Assembly: GCF_001426085.1 (NCBI RefSeq)
Contig: NZ_LMRR01000003.1
Coordinates: forward strand, 62,001 to 126,000
Direction: 5' to 3'
DNA: 64,000 nucleotides
From: Rhodococcus sp. Leaf278
GTDB taxonomy: Bacteria > Actinomycetota > Actinomycetes > Mycobacteriales > Mycobacteriaceae
Positions 1 to 7,322 of the stretch are shown one piece after another (the stretch's first letter is position 1; each line of letters begins with the position of its first letter). The notes under the pieces are model-generated. The model saw only the letters and a list, made by a program, of their open reading frames with translations, had not been told where the DNA came from and did no database searches. Position numbers and translations under genes: made by a program.

Positions 1-497
1 AAGACACTCGACGGCGTGGTGAGATCCTCGAGGTCGGCGAGCACCGCGGGATCGGTCGGCTCGAACACTCCGGTCACATCGTTCACGCCGTAGCCGGCCT
101 CGGTGATGGTGAGCGAGACGATCATCGTGGCCGGTGAGCTGAGCACGTCGAGCACTGCTTGCGGATCGTCGGGTGCGAAGACGAAGTCCGCGACCGAACC
201 GACAACCCGCGCCTCGCGTCGGCCATCGGGGTCCACGGTGACGACTGTGTAGAGATGATCCTGAGCGTCGAGGACTTCCCCGATTCGCCTGTCTCCCGGC
301 AGAACTCCCACTCCGCACAGCGCCCAGTCGAGGTGACCGGCAGCGAGAAGGCGATCGAAGTACACGGCCTGGTGTGCGCGGTGAAACGCGCCGACCCCGA
401 AATGCACCACTCCGCAGTGCAGTTCGTCCGCGTCGTACTCGGGCTTCGCAACGCCCGCAGGCAGATCCTTCGATGTGGTGCGACGAAGCTCGATCAT
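1..497 (-). CDS. Mannitol dehydrogenase family protein (3' part outside window)
   Basis: Only the first 165 or so codons are present; the gene runs off the left edge. The N-terminus contains HFGVGAFHRAHQAVYFDRLL, the nucleotide-binding start typical of the polyol-specific long-chain dehydrogenases (mannitol 2-dehydrogenase, fructuronate reductase, altronate oxidoreductase). These are cytosolic NAD(P)-dependent enzymes that interconvert a polyol or sugar acid with its ketose. The ATG at 497 directly precedes MIELRRTTSKDL. It is the last gene seen of the leftward importer operon, about 100 bp after the binding-protein gene, so it probably oxidises the imported polyol. The exact substrate cannot be read from this fragment. 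A longer rightward frame over the same DNA is an antisense shadow. Confidence 0.9.
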   Translation of the reverse strand, partial: MIELRRTTSKDLPAGVAKPEYDADELHCGVVHFGVGAFHRAHQAVYFDRLLAAGHLDWALCGVGVLPGDRRIGEVLDAQDHLYTVVTVDPDGRREARVVGSVADFVFAPDDPQAVLDVLSSPATMIVSLTITEAGYGVNDVTGVFEPTDPAVLADLEDLTTPSSV

Positions 498-599
498 GAC
501 GGGTCCTCGGGGTCGGACGAACGTGGTGAGCGGTGGCGCTCCCGGGCATGTTCTGCCATCAGGAGCACCACCGCAGTTCAGGGGGTTACACGTCAGGAA

Positions 600-1571
600 T
601 CAGCAGGACGACTTGTAGACGTACTGCGCACCCTCGCCGTCGATGTTGTCGGCGGTGATGACGTGGAAGCCGGTCGAGATCTCGGCGGTGACCGGCTCGT
701 CGTTGATGGCGGCCATGGCCTGCGCGACGCCGTCGGTGCCGATGGTGTCGGGCTGCTGCGCGATCAGCGCCTGCACCGTTCCCTCACGAAGCTGCTTCAC
801 CTGTGCGGGGCCTGCGTCGAAGCCGATGATCTTGACCTGATCCTGCTTGCCGGCCTGCCGAACTCCGGTCGCGGTGCCCTCGGCTGCGAACGTGTTCGCG
901 GCGAAGATGCCGGTGATGTCGGGGTCCTTGGCCAGGGCGGCCGAGACCAGTCGAGCGGCTTCGGCCGGGTCGTTGTGGCTGTACTGCACACCGAGGTAGT
1001 CGAAGGCCGAGTTGGCGCCGACGGCTTCCTCGAAGCCCTCTACTCGGGCGTCGGCTGTGGACACACCGGGATCGGTGGAGATGACGAGCACCTTGCCGCC
1101 GGCCGGGCTGAGCCGCTCGATCGCGTTGAATGCTTCTGCCCCACCGCCCTTGTTGTCGGACGAGATGGAGGAGACGGCGATGGACGGGTCTTCCAGGGTG
1201 GTGTCGACGAGGACGACTTTGATGCCCGCTTTGGACGCTGCTTCGAGGGGTGCCTGCATGGCAGCGACGTCGGTGGGAGCGATGAGGATCGCCGACGGCC
1301 GCGATGCGACAACCGAATCCACGATCGGCTTCTGCAGGGTCGGATCGAACTTGACCGGCCCCTGGGTGTCGACGGTGACGCCGGCATCCTTCGCCGCAGC
1401 CTCGATTCCGCACTGCATGCTGATGTAGAACTCGTCGCCGCTGACGCCCTGGATGAAGGCGATGTTGCCGCTGCCGCCACCGCTTCCGGAGTCGGACGAA
1501 CAACCCGCCAGGAACATGGCGGAGACCGAAGCGACACTCAGTGCAACGACGGCGGTGCGTGATGTGATCAT
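600..1571 (-). CDS. Sugar ABC transporter substrate-binding lipoprotein
   Basis: The 323-aa protein has a lipoprotein signal peptide ending in the lipobox LAGC (about residues 21-24), followed by a Ser/Gly-rich linker. The rest is a ribose/galactose-type periplasmic-binding fold (Peripla_BP_4), with the family pattern IAFIQGVSGDEFYISMQCG near the N-terminus and IIGFDAGPAQVKQL near the C-terminus. It should sit on the outer face of the membrane and deliver a monosaccharide or polyol to the permease encoded just upstream. An AGAAGAAAG ribosome site precedes the ATG. It is the third gene of a leftward operon (ATPase, permease, binding protein, dehydrogenase). The ligand is not predictable from sequence alone, but the dehydrogenases and FGGY kinase nearby favour a polyol or ketose. 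Confidence 0.93.
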   Translation of the reverse strand: MITSRTAVVALSVASVSAMFLAGCSSDSGSGGGSGNIAFIQGVSGDEFYISMQCGIEAAAKDAGVTVDTQGPVKFDPTLQKPIVDSVVASRPSAILIAPTDVAAMQAPLEAASKAGIKVVLVDTTLEDPSIAVSSISSDNKGGGAEAFNAIERLSPAGGKVLVISTDPGVSTADARVEGFEEAVGANSAFDYLGVQYSHNDPAEAARLVSAALAKDPDITGIFAANTFAAEGTATGVRQAGKQDQVKIIGFDAGPAQVKQLREGTVQALIAQQPDTIGTDGVAQAMAAINDEPVTAEISTGFHVITADNIDGEGAQYVYKSSC

Positions 1572-1624
1572 GGTCGACTTTCTTCTAAAGGGTTGTGATG
1601 AAGGGAGTTCGGAGCTGGCCGGAG

Positions 1625-2722
1625 CTAGGGACTTCGGGACCAGAGTTTCTTGAGGGAGCTGGGCGATTGACCTCGGCTCGCCGCGTCGCGTCGACGCTGA
1701 TCGAAGTAGACCGCCGCGATGAGGACAGCACCGACGGCGACCTGCTGCCAGAACGGCTGGACTCCGACGATGACGAAACCGTTCTGCAACACGGCAGGGA
1801 TGAACAGTCCGACGACGGTGCCGAACATGGTGCCGATGCCGCCGAACAGGCTCGTTCCACCGATGACCACTGCCGCAATGACATTGAGGTTGGTCTGCGA
1901 CTGACCGGCGATAGCGGTGGTGCCGTACTGGGACAGAGACAGAATGCCCGCAAGCCCGGCGAGGGTTCCGGAGAGTGCGTAGACCTTGACCAGGTGCATG
2001 TCCACCTTGATGCCGACGCGTCGAGCAGACTGCTCCTTGGAGCCGACGGCAAAGGTGTAGAGGCCGAACTTGGTGCGATGCAGCACGATTCCGAAGATCA
2101 CCACGAGCACCAAAGCGATGCTCGAGATCAGGGGAATGGTGGTGGCCGGGAAGTTGCCGTAGCCGATGGTGTCGACCAGAACCGGTGGTACGTCGCGGAT
2201 GTCGACACCCCCGGTGATGACCTGCGAGAGTCCCAGAGCGCCACCCAGGGTCCCGAGAGTCACGATCAGCGGAGGCACGTTGGCCTTACCGATCAGGAAA
2301 CCGTTGAGCAATCCCCAGCAGAGGCCACACCCCAGTGCCACGACGATTCCGACAGCGGCGACTCCCCATCCGTCGCCGCCGATCGCGGCCATGGTCTTGG
2401 CCGAGACGACGCCGGAGAAGACGAGAACGGAGCCGACCGAGAGATCGATGCCACTGGTGACGATCACGAACGTCATGCCGATTCCGAGAACGGCCAGGAT
2501 GGAGACGTTCTGAATGATCTGGCGGATGTTGCCCCACTCGGGGAAGCTGCCGGGAGCCATGATCGAGAACACGATGCAGATCGCAGCCAGGACGAGCACG
2601 ATCTGGAACACCTGAACCCGGGCCAACTTACCGAGCGCTTCGACGAAATCGAAGGAGTGGCGAGACGGCTTGTCGCCGGGCGGCATCGGCTCGAGGGAGG
2701 GGCTGATGGTCTGGTTGGTCAT
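1625..2722 (-). CDS. Sugar ABC transporter permease (RbsC/FrcC type)
   Basis: This 365-aa integral membrane protein matches the branched ribose-type permease family (BPD_transp_2). Many hydrophobic segments are visible, including VFQIVLVLAAICIVFSIMA and the family signature GMTFVIVTSGIDLSVGSVL (about residues 90-115). The typical block PPLIVTLGTLGGALGL follows. The N-terminal 35 residues are hydrophilic and cytosolic. Its ATG overlaps the stop of the ATPase gene in an ATGA arrangement, indicating translational coupling. It should form the homodimeric membrane channel of the importer with the neighbouring ATPase and binding protein. Confidence 0.94.
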   Translation of the reverse strand: MTNQTISPSLEPMPPGDKPSRHSFDFVEALGKLARVQVFQIVLVLAAICIVFSIMAPGSFPEWGNIRQIIQNVSILAVLGIGMTFVIVTSGIDLSVGSVLVFSGVVSAKTMAAIGGDGWGVAAVGIVVALGCGLCWGLLNGFLIGKANVPPLIVTLGTLGGALGLSQVITGGVDIRDVPPVLVDTIGYGNFPATTIPLISSIALVLVVIFGIVLHRTKFGLYTFAVGSKEQSARRVGIKVDMHLVKVYALSGTLAGLAGILSLSQYGTTAIAGQSQTNLNVIAAVVIGGTSLFGGIGTMFGTVVGLFIPAVLQNGFVIVGVQPFWQQVAVGAVLIAAVYFDQRRRDAASRGQSPSSLKKLWSRSP

Positions 2723-3498
2723 CGTGTGGCTCCGGTGGTTGCGCCGGTCATCGCGCCGACGAGTTCTTCCATGGTCGTGTTCTTGGCGTCGAGAGTGGCC
2801 ACGCGCTTGCCCATGCGCAGCACCTGAACTCGATCGGCAACTTCCATCACGTGCGGCATGGAGTGGCTGATGAACACCACCGCCACTCCCCTGTCCGCCA
2901 CGCGGCGAATGGTGTCGAGCACGTTGCGCGTCTGTACGACGCCGAGCGCTGCCGTCGGCTCGTCGAGAAAGACGACGCCCTTGGCCCAGGCCACGGCACG
3001 CGCGATGGCAATGGCCTGTTGCTGCCCACCGGACATCGCTCCGACCGGAACGGTCAGGCTACGCACGGTGGCTCCGAGTTCGTTCAACGCGTCCTGCGAC
3101 TGCTTGCGCATCGTGGAGACGTCGAGGAAGCCGAGGTGGCCGAGCAGCCCCTTCGCCGGCAGTTCGCGTCCGAGAAACATGTTCTGCTGCGCGTTCAGGT
3201 GCGGTGCGAGGGCAAGATCCTGGAACACCGTCTCGATGCCGAGTTCTGCTGCGACGGTGGGGCTGTCGAGATCCACCGCGGTGCCGTCGAACAGGATCTC
3301 ACCGGTGTCGACGGCCAGGCTGCCCGAGAGCGCCTTGACCATCGTCGACTTGCCTGCGCCGTTGTCGCCGATGAGGGCGACGACCTCACCCGGGTAGATG
3401 TCGAAGTCGGCTTCGTCGAGGGCGCGCACGTTTCCGAAGCTCCTCGACAATCCCCTCGCTTCGAGGATCGGTGTCGCAACAGGTGCAACGCTGGCCAT
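2719..3498 (-). CDS. Sugar ABC transporter ATP-binding protein (single-domain, FrcA-like)
   Basis: The 259-aa ATPase has a Walker A GDNGAGKST, Q-loop region TVFQDLALAPHLN, signature MSGGQQQAIAIARAV, Walker B VVFLDEPTAAL and H-loop FISHSM. It carries one nucleotide-binding domain, unlike two-domain RbsA, so it resembles FrcA-type subunits. The open frame extends upstream to 3642, but the ATG at 3498 (MASVAPVATPILEARGL) is preceded by AGGAG at a 5-base spacing and is chosen as the start. It is the first gene of the leftward importer operon, downstream of the palindromic operator at 3673. It energises import of the sugar bound by the lipoprotein. Confidence 0.93.
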   Translation of the reverse strand: MASVAPVATPILEARGLSRSFGNVRALDEADFDIYPGEVVALIGDNGAGKSTMVKALSGSLAVDTGEILFDGTAVDLDSPTVAAELGIETVFQDLALAPHLNAQQNMFLGRELPAKGLLGHLGFLDVSTMRKQSQDALNELGATVRSLTVPVGAMSGGQQQAIAIARAVAWAKGVVFLDEPTAALGVVQTRNVLDTIRRVADRGVAVVFISHSMPHVMEVADRVQVLRMGKRVATLDAKNTTMEELVGAMTGATTGATR

Positions 3499-3672
3499 GG
3501 ATACTCCTAGGTCGAATCGAGAAGCTTCGAGTGCGGGATGGACACCCCCACCGGCGCCCGCAGCACGGTCCGAGGACGTGGTCTGCGAAGCAGGTCGAGC
3601 TCCCTTCGGGGCTCGCTGTGTAAACGAGTGTGACCCACACAACTCCCTTTGTCACGTGTTTTGCGAAAATTC

Positions 3673-3688
3673 ATGTCACCGGTGACAT
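3673..3688. promoter_or_regulatory. Perfect palindromic operator, LacI type (set A, site 1)
   Basis: ATGTCACCGGTGACAT is a perfect 16-bp inverted repeat, extended to 18 bp by one flanking C/G pair. It has the central CG and length typical of LacI-family operators. It lies 175 bp upstream of the importer ATPase start, in a 404-bp gene-free divergent region. Two imperfect copies lie nearer the SDR gene. The likely ligand is the LacI protein encoded at 4660-5667 (inference from proximity). Confidence 0.75.
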
Positions 3689-3820
3689 GGACGTGCGCGG
3701 CACCTGCGATGCCACGCCTGCGAGAGGCTCATATCGGACCGGCGGGTACCGTCTCTGAAGTGCGTCGATACGCAATTCGGCCGTTTTCGATGCTGACACA
3801 ATCGCGCTGAGGTACCGTCC

Positions 3821-3872
3821 ATGACACCGATGACATATGTGGACTCAATGGAGCCGATGACATCGATGACAT
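3821..3872. promoter_or_regulatory. Two further LacI-type operators (set A, sites 2 and 3)
   Basis: ATGACACCGATGACAT (3821-3836) and ATGACATCGATGACAT (3857-3872) share the consensus ATGWCAYCGRTGACAT with the perfect site at 3673. The last two are 36 bp apart centre to centre and lie immediately upstream of the SDR start at 3903, where a bound repressor would block transcription. The arrangement suggests joint control of the leftward importer operon and the rightward SDR-lacI transcript, perhaps with looping. No other gene is seen in 3499-3902. Confidence 0.65.
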
Positions 3873-3902
3873 GACCATTCGGAGACAGTGAAGGTAGACC
3901 CC

Positions 3903-4628
3903 ATGGCGAAGTTCGACGGCAGAAAGATTTTGGTGACAGGTGCCAGCGGAGGCATCGGCTCGGCGACTGTGCGACGGTTGGTGGCCGACGGCGCCGACGT
4001 CGTCGCGGCCGGCCAGTCGGTCGACGCACTGAACAAGCTGGCCGACGAGACCGGCGCAACGCCCCTGGCCTTCGATCTGACCTCCGAGGACAGCGTGCGC
4101 GAGGCTGTCGAAGGCCTCGAGCTGTACGGCGTGGTGAACTGCGCGGGATTCGGTGGCGAGATCGCCACGCCTCAGGACACCGACATCTCGATCTTCGACA
4201 AGGTCATCGCCATCAATGCCCGCGGCGCACTGTTGGTCATCAAGTACACCGTCCCGGCCATGATCGCCGCCGGTGCCGGTGCCATCGTCAACGTCTCGAG
4301 CCAGGCCAGCCTCGTCGCCCTCACCGGCCACATTTCGTACGGATCCTCGAAAGCGGCTCTGGACAACATCACTCGCGTCTCTGCACTCGAGCTCGGCCGA
4401 CACGGAATTCGAGTCAACGGTGTCAATCCGACGGTCGTGATGACCGAGATGTCTGCGTTCTACTGGGGTCGCCCCGAAATCGAGGAGCCGTTCCTGGCTC
4501 AGATGCCGCTGGGACGGTGGGCCACCGAAGACGAGATTGCCGCGCCGATTGCCTTCCTACTGAGCGATGATGCTTCCATGGTGACTGGAGTGTCGTTGCC
4601 GGTCGATGGCGGCTACACCAGTCGCTGA
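3903..4628 (+). CDS. SDR family oxidoreductase, L-xylulose/carbonyl reductase-like
   Basis: The 241-aa classical short-chain dehydrogenase has the cofactor motif TGASGGIG at residues 10-17, NCAG, the catalytic Ser of NVSS, and YGSSK as the YxxxK pair. It also has VNPTVVMTEM, which is characteristic of dicarbonyl/L-xylulose reductases, and ends with VDGGYTSR. It probably interconverts a polyol and a ketose with NAD(P) in the cytosol. A GTG at 3888 could add five residues, but the ATG at 3903 with GAAGG upstream fits the family N-terminus better. It is followed 31 bp later by lacI and preceded by two operators. This second dehydrogenase, next to the mannitol-dehydrogenase-like gene, suggests oxidation of more than one polyol or a two-step isomerisation. 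Confidence 0.9.
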   Translation: MAKFDGRKILVTGASGGIGSATVRRLVADGADVVAAGQSVDALNKLADETGATPLAFDLTSEDSVREAVEGLELYGVVNCAGFGGEIATPQDTDISIFDKVIAINARGALLVIKYTVPAMIAAGAGAIVNVSSQASLVALTGHISYGSSKAALDNITRVSALELGRHGIRVNGVNPTVVMTEMSAFYWGRPEIEEPFLAQMPLGRWATEDEIAAPIAFLLSDDASMVTGVSLPVDGGYTSR

Positions 4629-4659
4629 CGAGACGATGACGAGCAGACGGGGGTAGATC

Positions 4660-5667
4660 ATGACCACCATGCAAGACGTCGCGGCGCTGGCCAAGGTCAG
4701 TGCCAAGACCGTCTCACGGGTGTACAACAACGACCCTCACGTCGACCCCGATACCCGTGCCCGCGTCACCGAGGCCTTGAATTCGCTGAATTACGTGCCC
4801 AATACGATGGCCACGTCGTTCCGCAACGGTCAGGCGGCAGCCATCGGAGTTGCCGTCCCCGATATCGACGATCCGTTCTTCTCCTCCATCGCACGTGCGG
4901 TGGAGGAGCGAGCGCGACAGGACGACATGGCCGTTCTGGTCACCAGCCTCGGTCACGACGGCGATCAGGAGCAGGCTCTGGTGGAGTCATTGCTGCGTAG
5001 GCAGCTGAGTGGCTTGATCATCGCGCCGACCGGTGCGCACCACTCCTACCTGGAGCGGTGGATCGACAAGACCCCCACGGTGTTCGTCGATCGGGCTCCC
5101 GACGGCCTCAAGGCAGACAGCTTCGTCGACGACGATCACGGCGGGGCGGTATTGGCCACCGACCACCTCCTCGACCTGGGACATACCCGCATCGCGGTCA
5201 TCGGTGACAGCGCCGGCATCCCGACCAGCCGAAACCGGCTCGAGGGGTATCGGGAGTCGTTGCAGGCGCACGGAATCGACTTCGACGACACTCTCGTCGC
5301 TCTGGGTGTGTTGGACCGCGAGGATGCCCGGGTGGCGTTGACCGACCTGACCGCCCTCGAAAGTCCCCCTACCGCACTGTTTCTGTCGAACGCGCGAGTG
5401 GCGATGGCATGCGTGCCTGTTCTGCAGCAGATGAATTTGCTGCATCTGGCGTTCGTCGGATTCGGCGACTTCCCGCTTGCCGATGCAGTGATGCCACCGG
5501 TGACGGTGATCGATCAGAATCCGGCTCGCCTCGGCCGGTTGGCCATCGAGCGACTACTGGGACGGATCGAGAATCCGGGCAAGCGCTACAAGCGCCGTAA
5601 CATCCTCGGCGTCGAGCTGATCGAGCGTCGATCCTGCACGCCCGGAAGCGATCACCGCTGCGATTGA
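4660..5667 (+). CDS. LacI family transcriptional regulator (first)
   Basis: The 335-aa repressor has an N-terminal LacI helix-turn-helix (TMQDVAALAKVSAKTVSRVY) and the hinge helix NYVPNTMATSFRNGQ at about residues 47-60. A periplasmic-binding-like effector domain follows, with IGVAVPDIDDPFFSSIARAVEE and VDDDHGGAVLATDHLL. It should bind the ATGTCACCGGTGACAT-type sites at 3673, 3821 and 3857 and be released by a sugar or sugar phosphate. It is cotranscribed with the SDR. Its 3' end overlaps the convergent kinase gene by about 16 bp. It is only moderately similar to the second LacI protein, consistent with a different operator sequence. Confidence 0.93.
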   Translation: MTTMQDVAALAKVSAKTVSRVYNNDPHVDPDTRARVTEALNSLNYVPNTMATSFRNGQAAAIGVAVPDIDDPFFSSIARAVEERARQDDMAVLVTSLGHDGDQEQALVESLLRRQLSGLIIAPTGAHHSYLERWIDKTPTVFVDRAPDGLKADSFVDDDHGGAVLATDHLLDLGHTRIAVIGDSAGIPTSRNRLEGYRESLQAHGIDFDDTLVALGVLDREDARVALTDLTALESPPTALFLSNARVAMACVPVLQQMNLLHLAFVGFGDFPLADAVMPPVTVIDQNPARLGRLAIERLLGRIENPGKRYKRRNILGVELIERRSCTPGSDHRCD

Positions 5668-6245
5668 TCCTCGAGCGCGTGCGCGACGAGATCGACCTGC
5701 AGTGGGGTCGGGAGTTCGGCATCGACCCGCAGATGCGGAACGAGTGGTTTTGCCGCCGGGGCATCCACCGGCCGATGGGCATCGCGCTCTGCCCCACGTG
5801 CAGCGCGCCTGTGCGCCAACAGCTCCGGCGACCCGTCGACGTGCACGACCAACGTTGCAGCCGGGGCTACGTAGGAGACCAGTCGGTGCCACTCCGCGCC
5901 CGCGGTCAGTTCGCGCGTGAAGGGCGCGACCAGGACGGGGCGCTGACCGATCTCCACGAGGTCCCGCGCAGTAGCGAGCAGTACGGCATATCGGCCGGCT
6001 CGAATGCGTTCCGAGTGCGGGCCTGCACTGTTCCAGTGTGGGCCGTCCAACATCGAATCCAGTTCGTCGAGAAGCGGATTGGTGAGGGTATCCAGGTCGA
6101 GCAGAGCGGTACCGAACCGTCTCGCCAGCTCACGACCGAGAGTCGTCTTGCCACTTCCCGCGGCACCGGCCACCAGCAGAACCGGTAGCGATTCTCGTTC
6201 GATCCCGGAGACGTCTTGACAGACACGATGCATAGCGGCAATCAT
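5652..6245 (-). CDS. P-loop kinase-like ATPase (AAA/predicted kinase family)
   Basis: The protein of about 197 aa has a Walker A GAAGSGKTTLGRELARRFG near its N-terminus. LLDLDTLTNPLLDEL, LLATARDLVEIGQRPVLVAPF and a basic segment HRRAARGAERDAHR (lid-like) follow. This layout resembles gluconokinase/shikimate-kinase-like P-loop kinases. The open frame extends to 6323, but the ATG at 6245 (or 6233) is likelier because the operator at 6249-6262 sits just upstream. It is antisense to both lacI genes and overlaps the end of the first. The phosphate acceptor is unknown; a sugar of this pathway is an attractive guess, since only one other kinase is present. Confidence 0.75.
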   Translation of the reverse strand: MIAAMHRVCQDVSGIERESLPVLLVAGAAGSGKTTLGRELARRFGTALLDLDTLTNPLLDELDSMLDGPHWNSAGPHSERIRAGRYAVLLATARDLVEIGQRPVLVAPFTRELTAGAEWHRLVSYVAPAATLVVHVDGSPELLAHRRAARGAERDAHRPVDAPAAKPLVPHLRVDAELPTPLQVDLVAHALEDQSQR

Positions 6246-6248
6246 ACA

Positions 6249-6262
6249 AGACAACGTTGTCT
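6249..6262. promoter_or_regulatory. LacI-type operator (set B, site 1)
   Basis: AGACAACGTTGTCT is a perfect 14-bp palindrome in the short divergent gap between the antisense kinase (start 6245) and the second lacI gene (start 6308). It is the same core as the 18-bp palindrome at 8695, so it probably mediates autoregulation of the second LacI protein and control of the kinase. It differs completely from set A. Confidence 0.75.
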
Positions 6263-6307
6263 CGCATCCTGCTACTGCGGACACGATCCCTTCTACCGAG
6301 AGTTCAC

Positions 6308-7312
6308 GTGACCGAGCGCGCAAGCATCAAGGACGTCGCCGCATTGGCGGGCGTCAGCTTCAAGACCGTCTCACGCGTCGTCAACGGCGTGGATACGGTC
6401 TTGCCGGAGCTGCGTGAGCGCGTCGAGGCTGCGGTCCAGACGCTCAACTACGTTCCCAACTCTGCTGCTCGGTCACTGAAGTCCGGGTCCGGCAACACGA
6501 TCGGCATCATCGTCGACTCCATCGACGACGTGTTCTTCGCGTCCCTGGTCAGTGCCGTCGAGGATCGCGCACTCGAACACGGTCTCGCGGTCATCGTCGG
6601 CAGCACCGGGTTCGACGCCCAGCGCGAACGTGACCAACTGGCGTTGCTCGCCGGCCAGCACGTCCGCGGGATCATTCTTGCGCCGGTCGGCGATCACAGC
6701 GACTTCCTCGTCCCGCGTCGTCGAACACTTCCCACGGTGACCATCGACCGTTCGATCGAGGGATTCGATTCGGTCATCGTGGACGATTACGGCGCTGCCA
6801 AGCGCGCCGTCGAGAAGTTGGTAGCGGGCGGTCACACCCGAATTGCGTTGCTCGGCTTCGACGATCGGCTGCAGACGGCGCAGTTGCGCCGGCAGGCGTA
6901 CCTCGATGTTCTCGCGGATCTCGGCCAAGAGCCGGATGCCGCTCTCGCTCCCCCGGTGTCCCACGCCGCAGACTCGGTGCGGCCGGTCGTCAAGAAGCTA
7001 CTGGCACTGCGCAACCCACCGACCGCCTTCTTCGTCGCCAACGCACGACATGCCACGGCCGTGGTGTCGGTGCTGCACGAAATCGACCGCACCGACGTGG
7101 CAATGGTGTCGTTCGGCAACTTCTCGCTCGCCGATGCCGTCAGCCCGTCGGTGACCTGCATAGACCAAGACCCCTACCGCATCGGCACCCTCGCGTTCGA
7201 TCGCCTGGTGCAGCGATTCGACGATCCCTATCTCGAACCCGAGCAACAAATAGCACCGACCACTCTGGTGGAACGACTTTCGCATGCACTCCCCCTACCC
7301 GTACAGAAATGA
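6308..7312 (+). CDS. LacI family transcriptional regulator (second)
   Basis: The 334-aa repressor begins at GTG 6308 (TERASIKDVAALAGVSFKTV). An upstream ATG at 6257 would put the operator inside the gene, so GTG is preferred. The LacI helix-turn-helix is followed by the hinge NYVPNSAARSLKSG and an effector domain with IGIIVDSIDDVFFASLVSA and VDDYGAAKRAVEKLV. The inferred operators are the GACAACGTTGTC sites at 6249 and 8695 and the intragenic copy at 7608. The gene is followed at once by the FGGY kinase and lies in the catabolic half of the sugar locus, so its inducer is probably a pathway ketose or ketose phosphate. Confidence 0.93.
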   Translation: MTERASIKDVAALAGVSFKTVSRVVNGVDTVLPELRERVEAAVQTLNYVPNSAARSLKSGSGNTIGIIVDSIDDVFFASLVSAVEDRALEHGLAVIVGSTGFDAQRERDQLALLAGQHVRGIILAPVGDHSDFLVPRRRTLPTVTIDRSIEGFDSVIVDDYGAAKRAVEKLVAGGHTRIALLGFDDRLQTAQLRRQAYLDVLADLGQEPDAALAPPVSHAADSVRPVVKKLLALRNPPTAFFVANARHATAVVSVLHEIDRTDVAMVSFGNFSLADAVSPSVTCIDQDPYRIGTLAFDRLVQRFDDPYLEPEQQIAPTTLVERLSHALPLPVQK

Positions 7313-7322
7313 GACCAACTCC

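Noticed and set aside
159..1562. A 467-codon rightward frame over the importer binding-protein gene
   Set aside because: It is antisense to two convincing genes (mannitol dehydrogenase family and lipoprotein) and has no family motif; long shadow frames are common in high-GC DNA.
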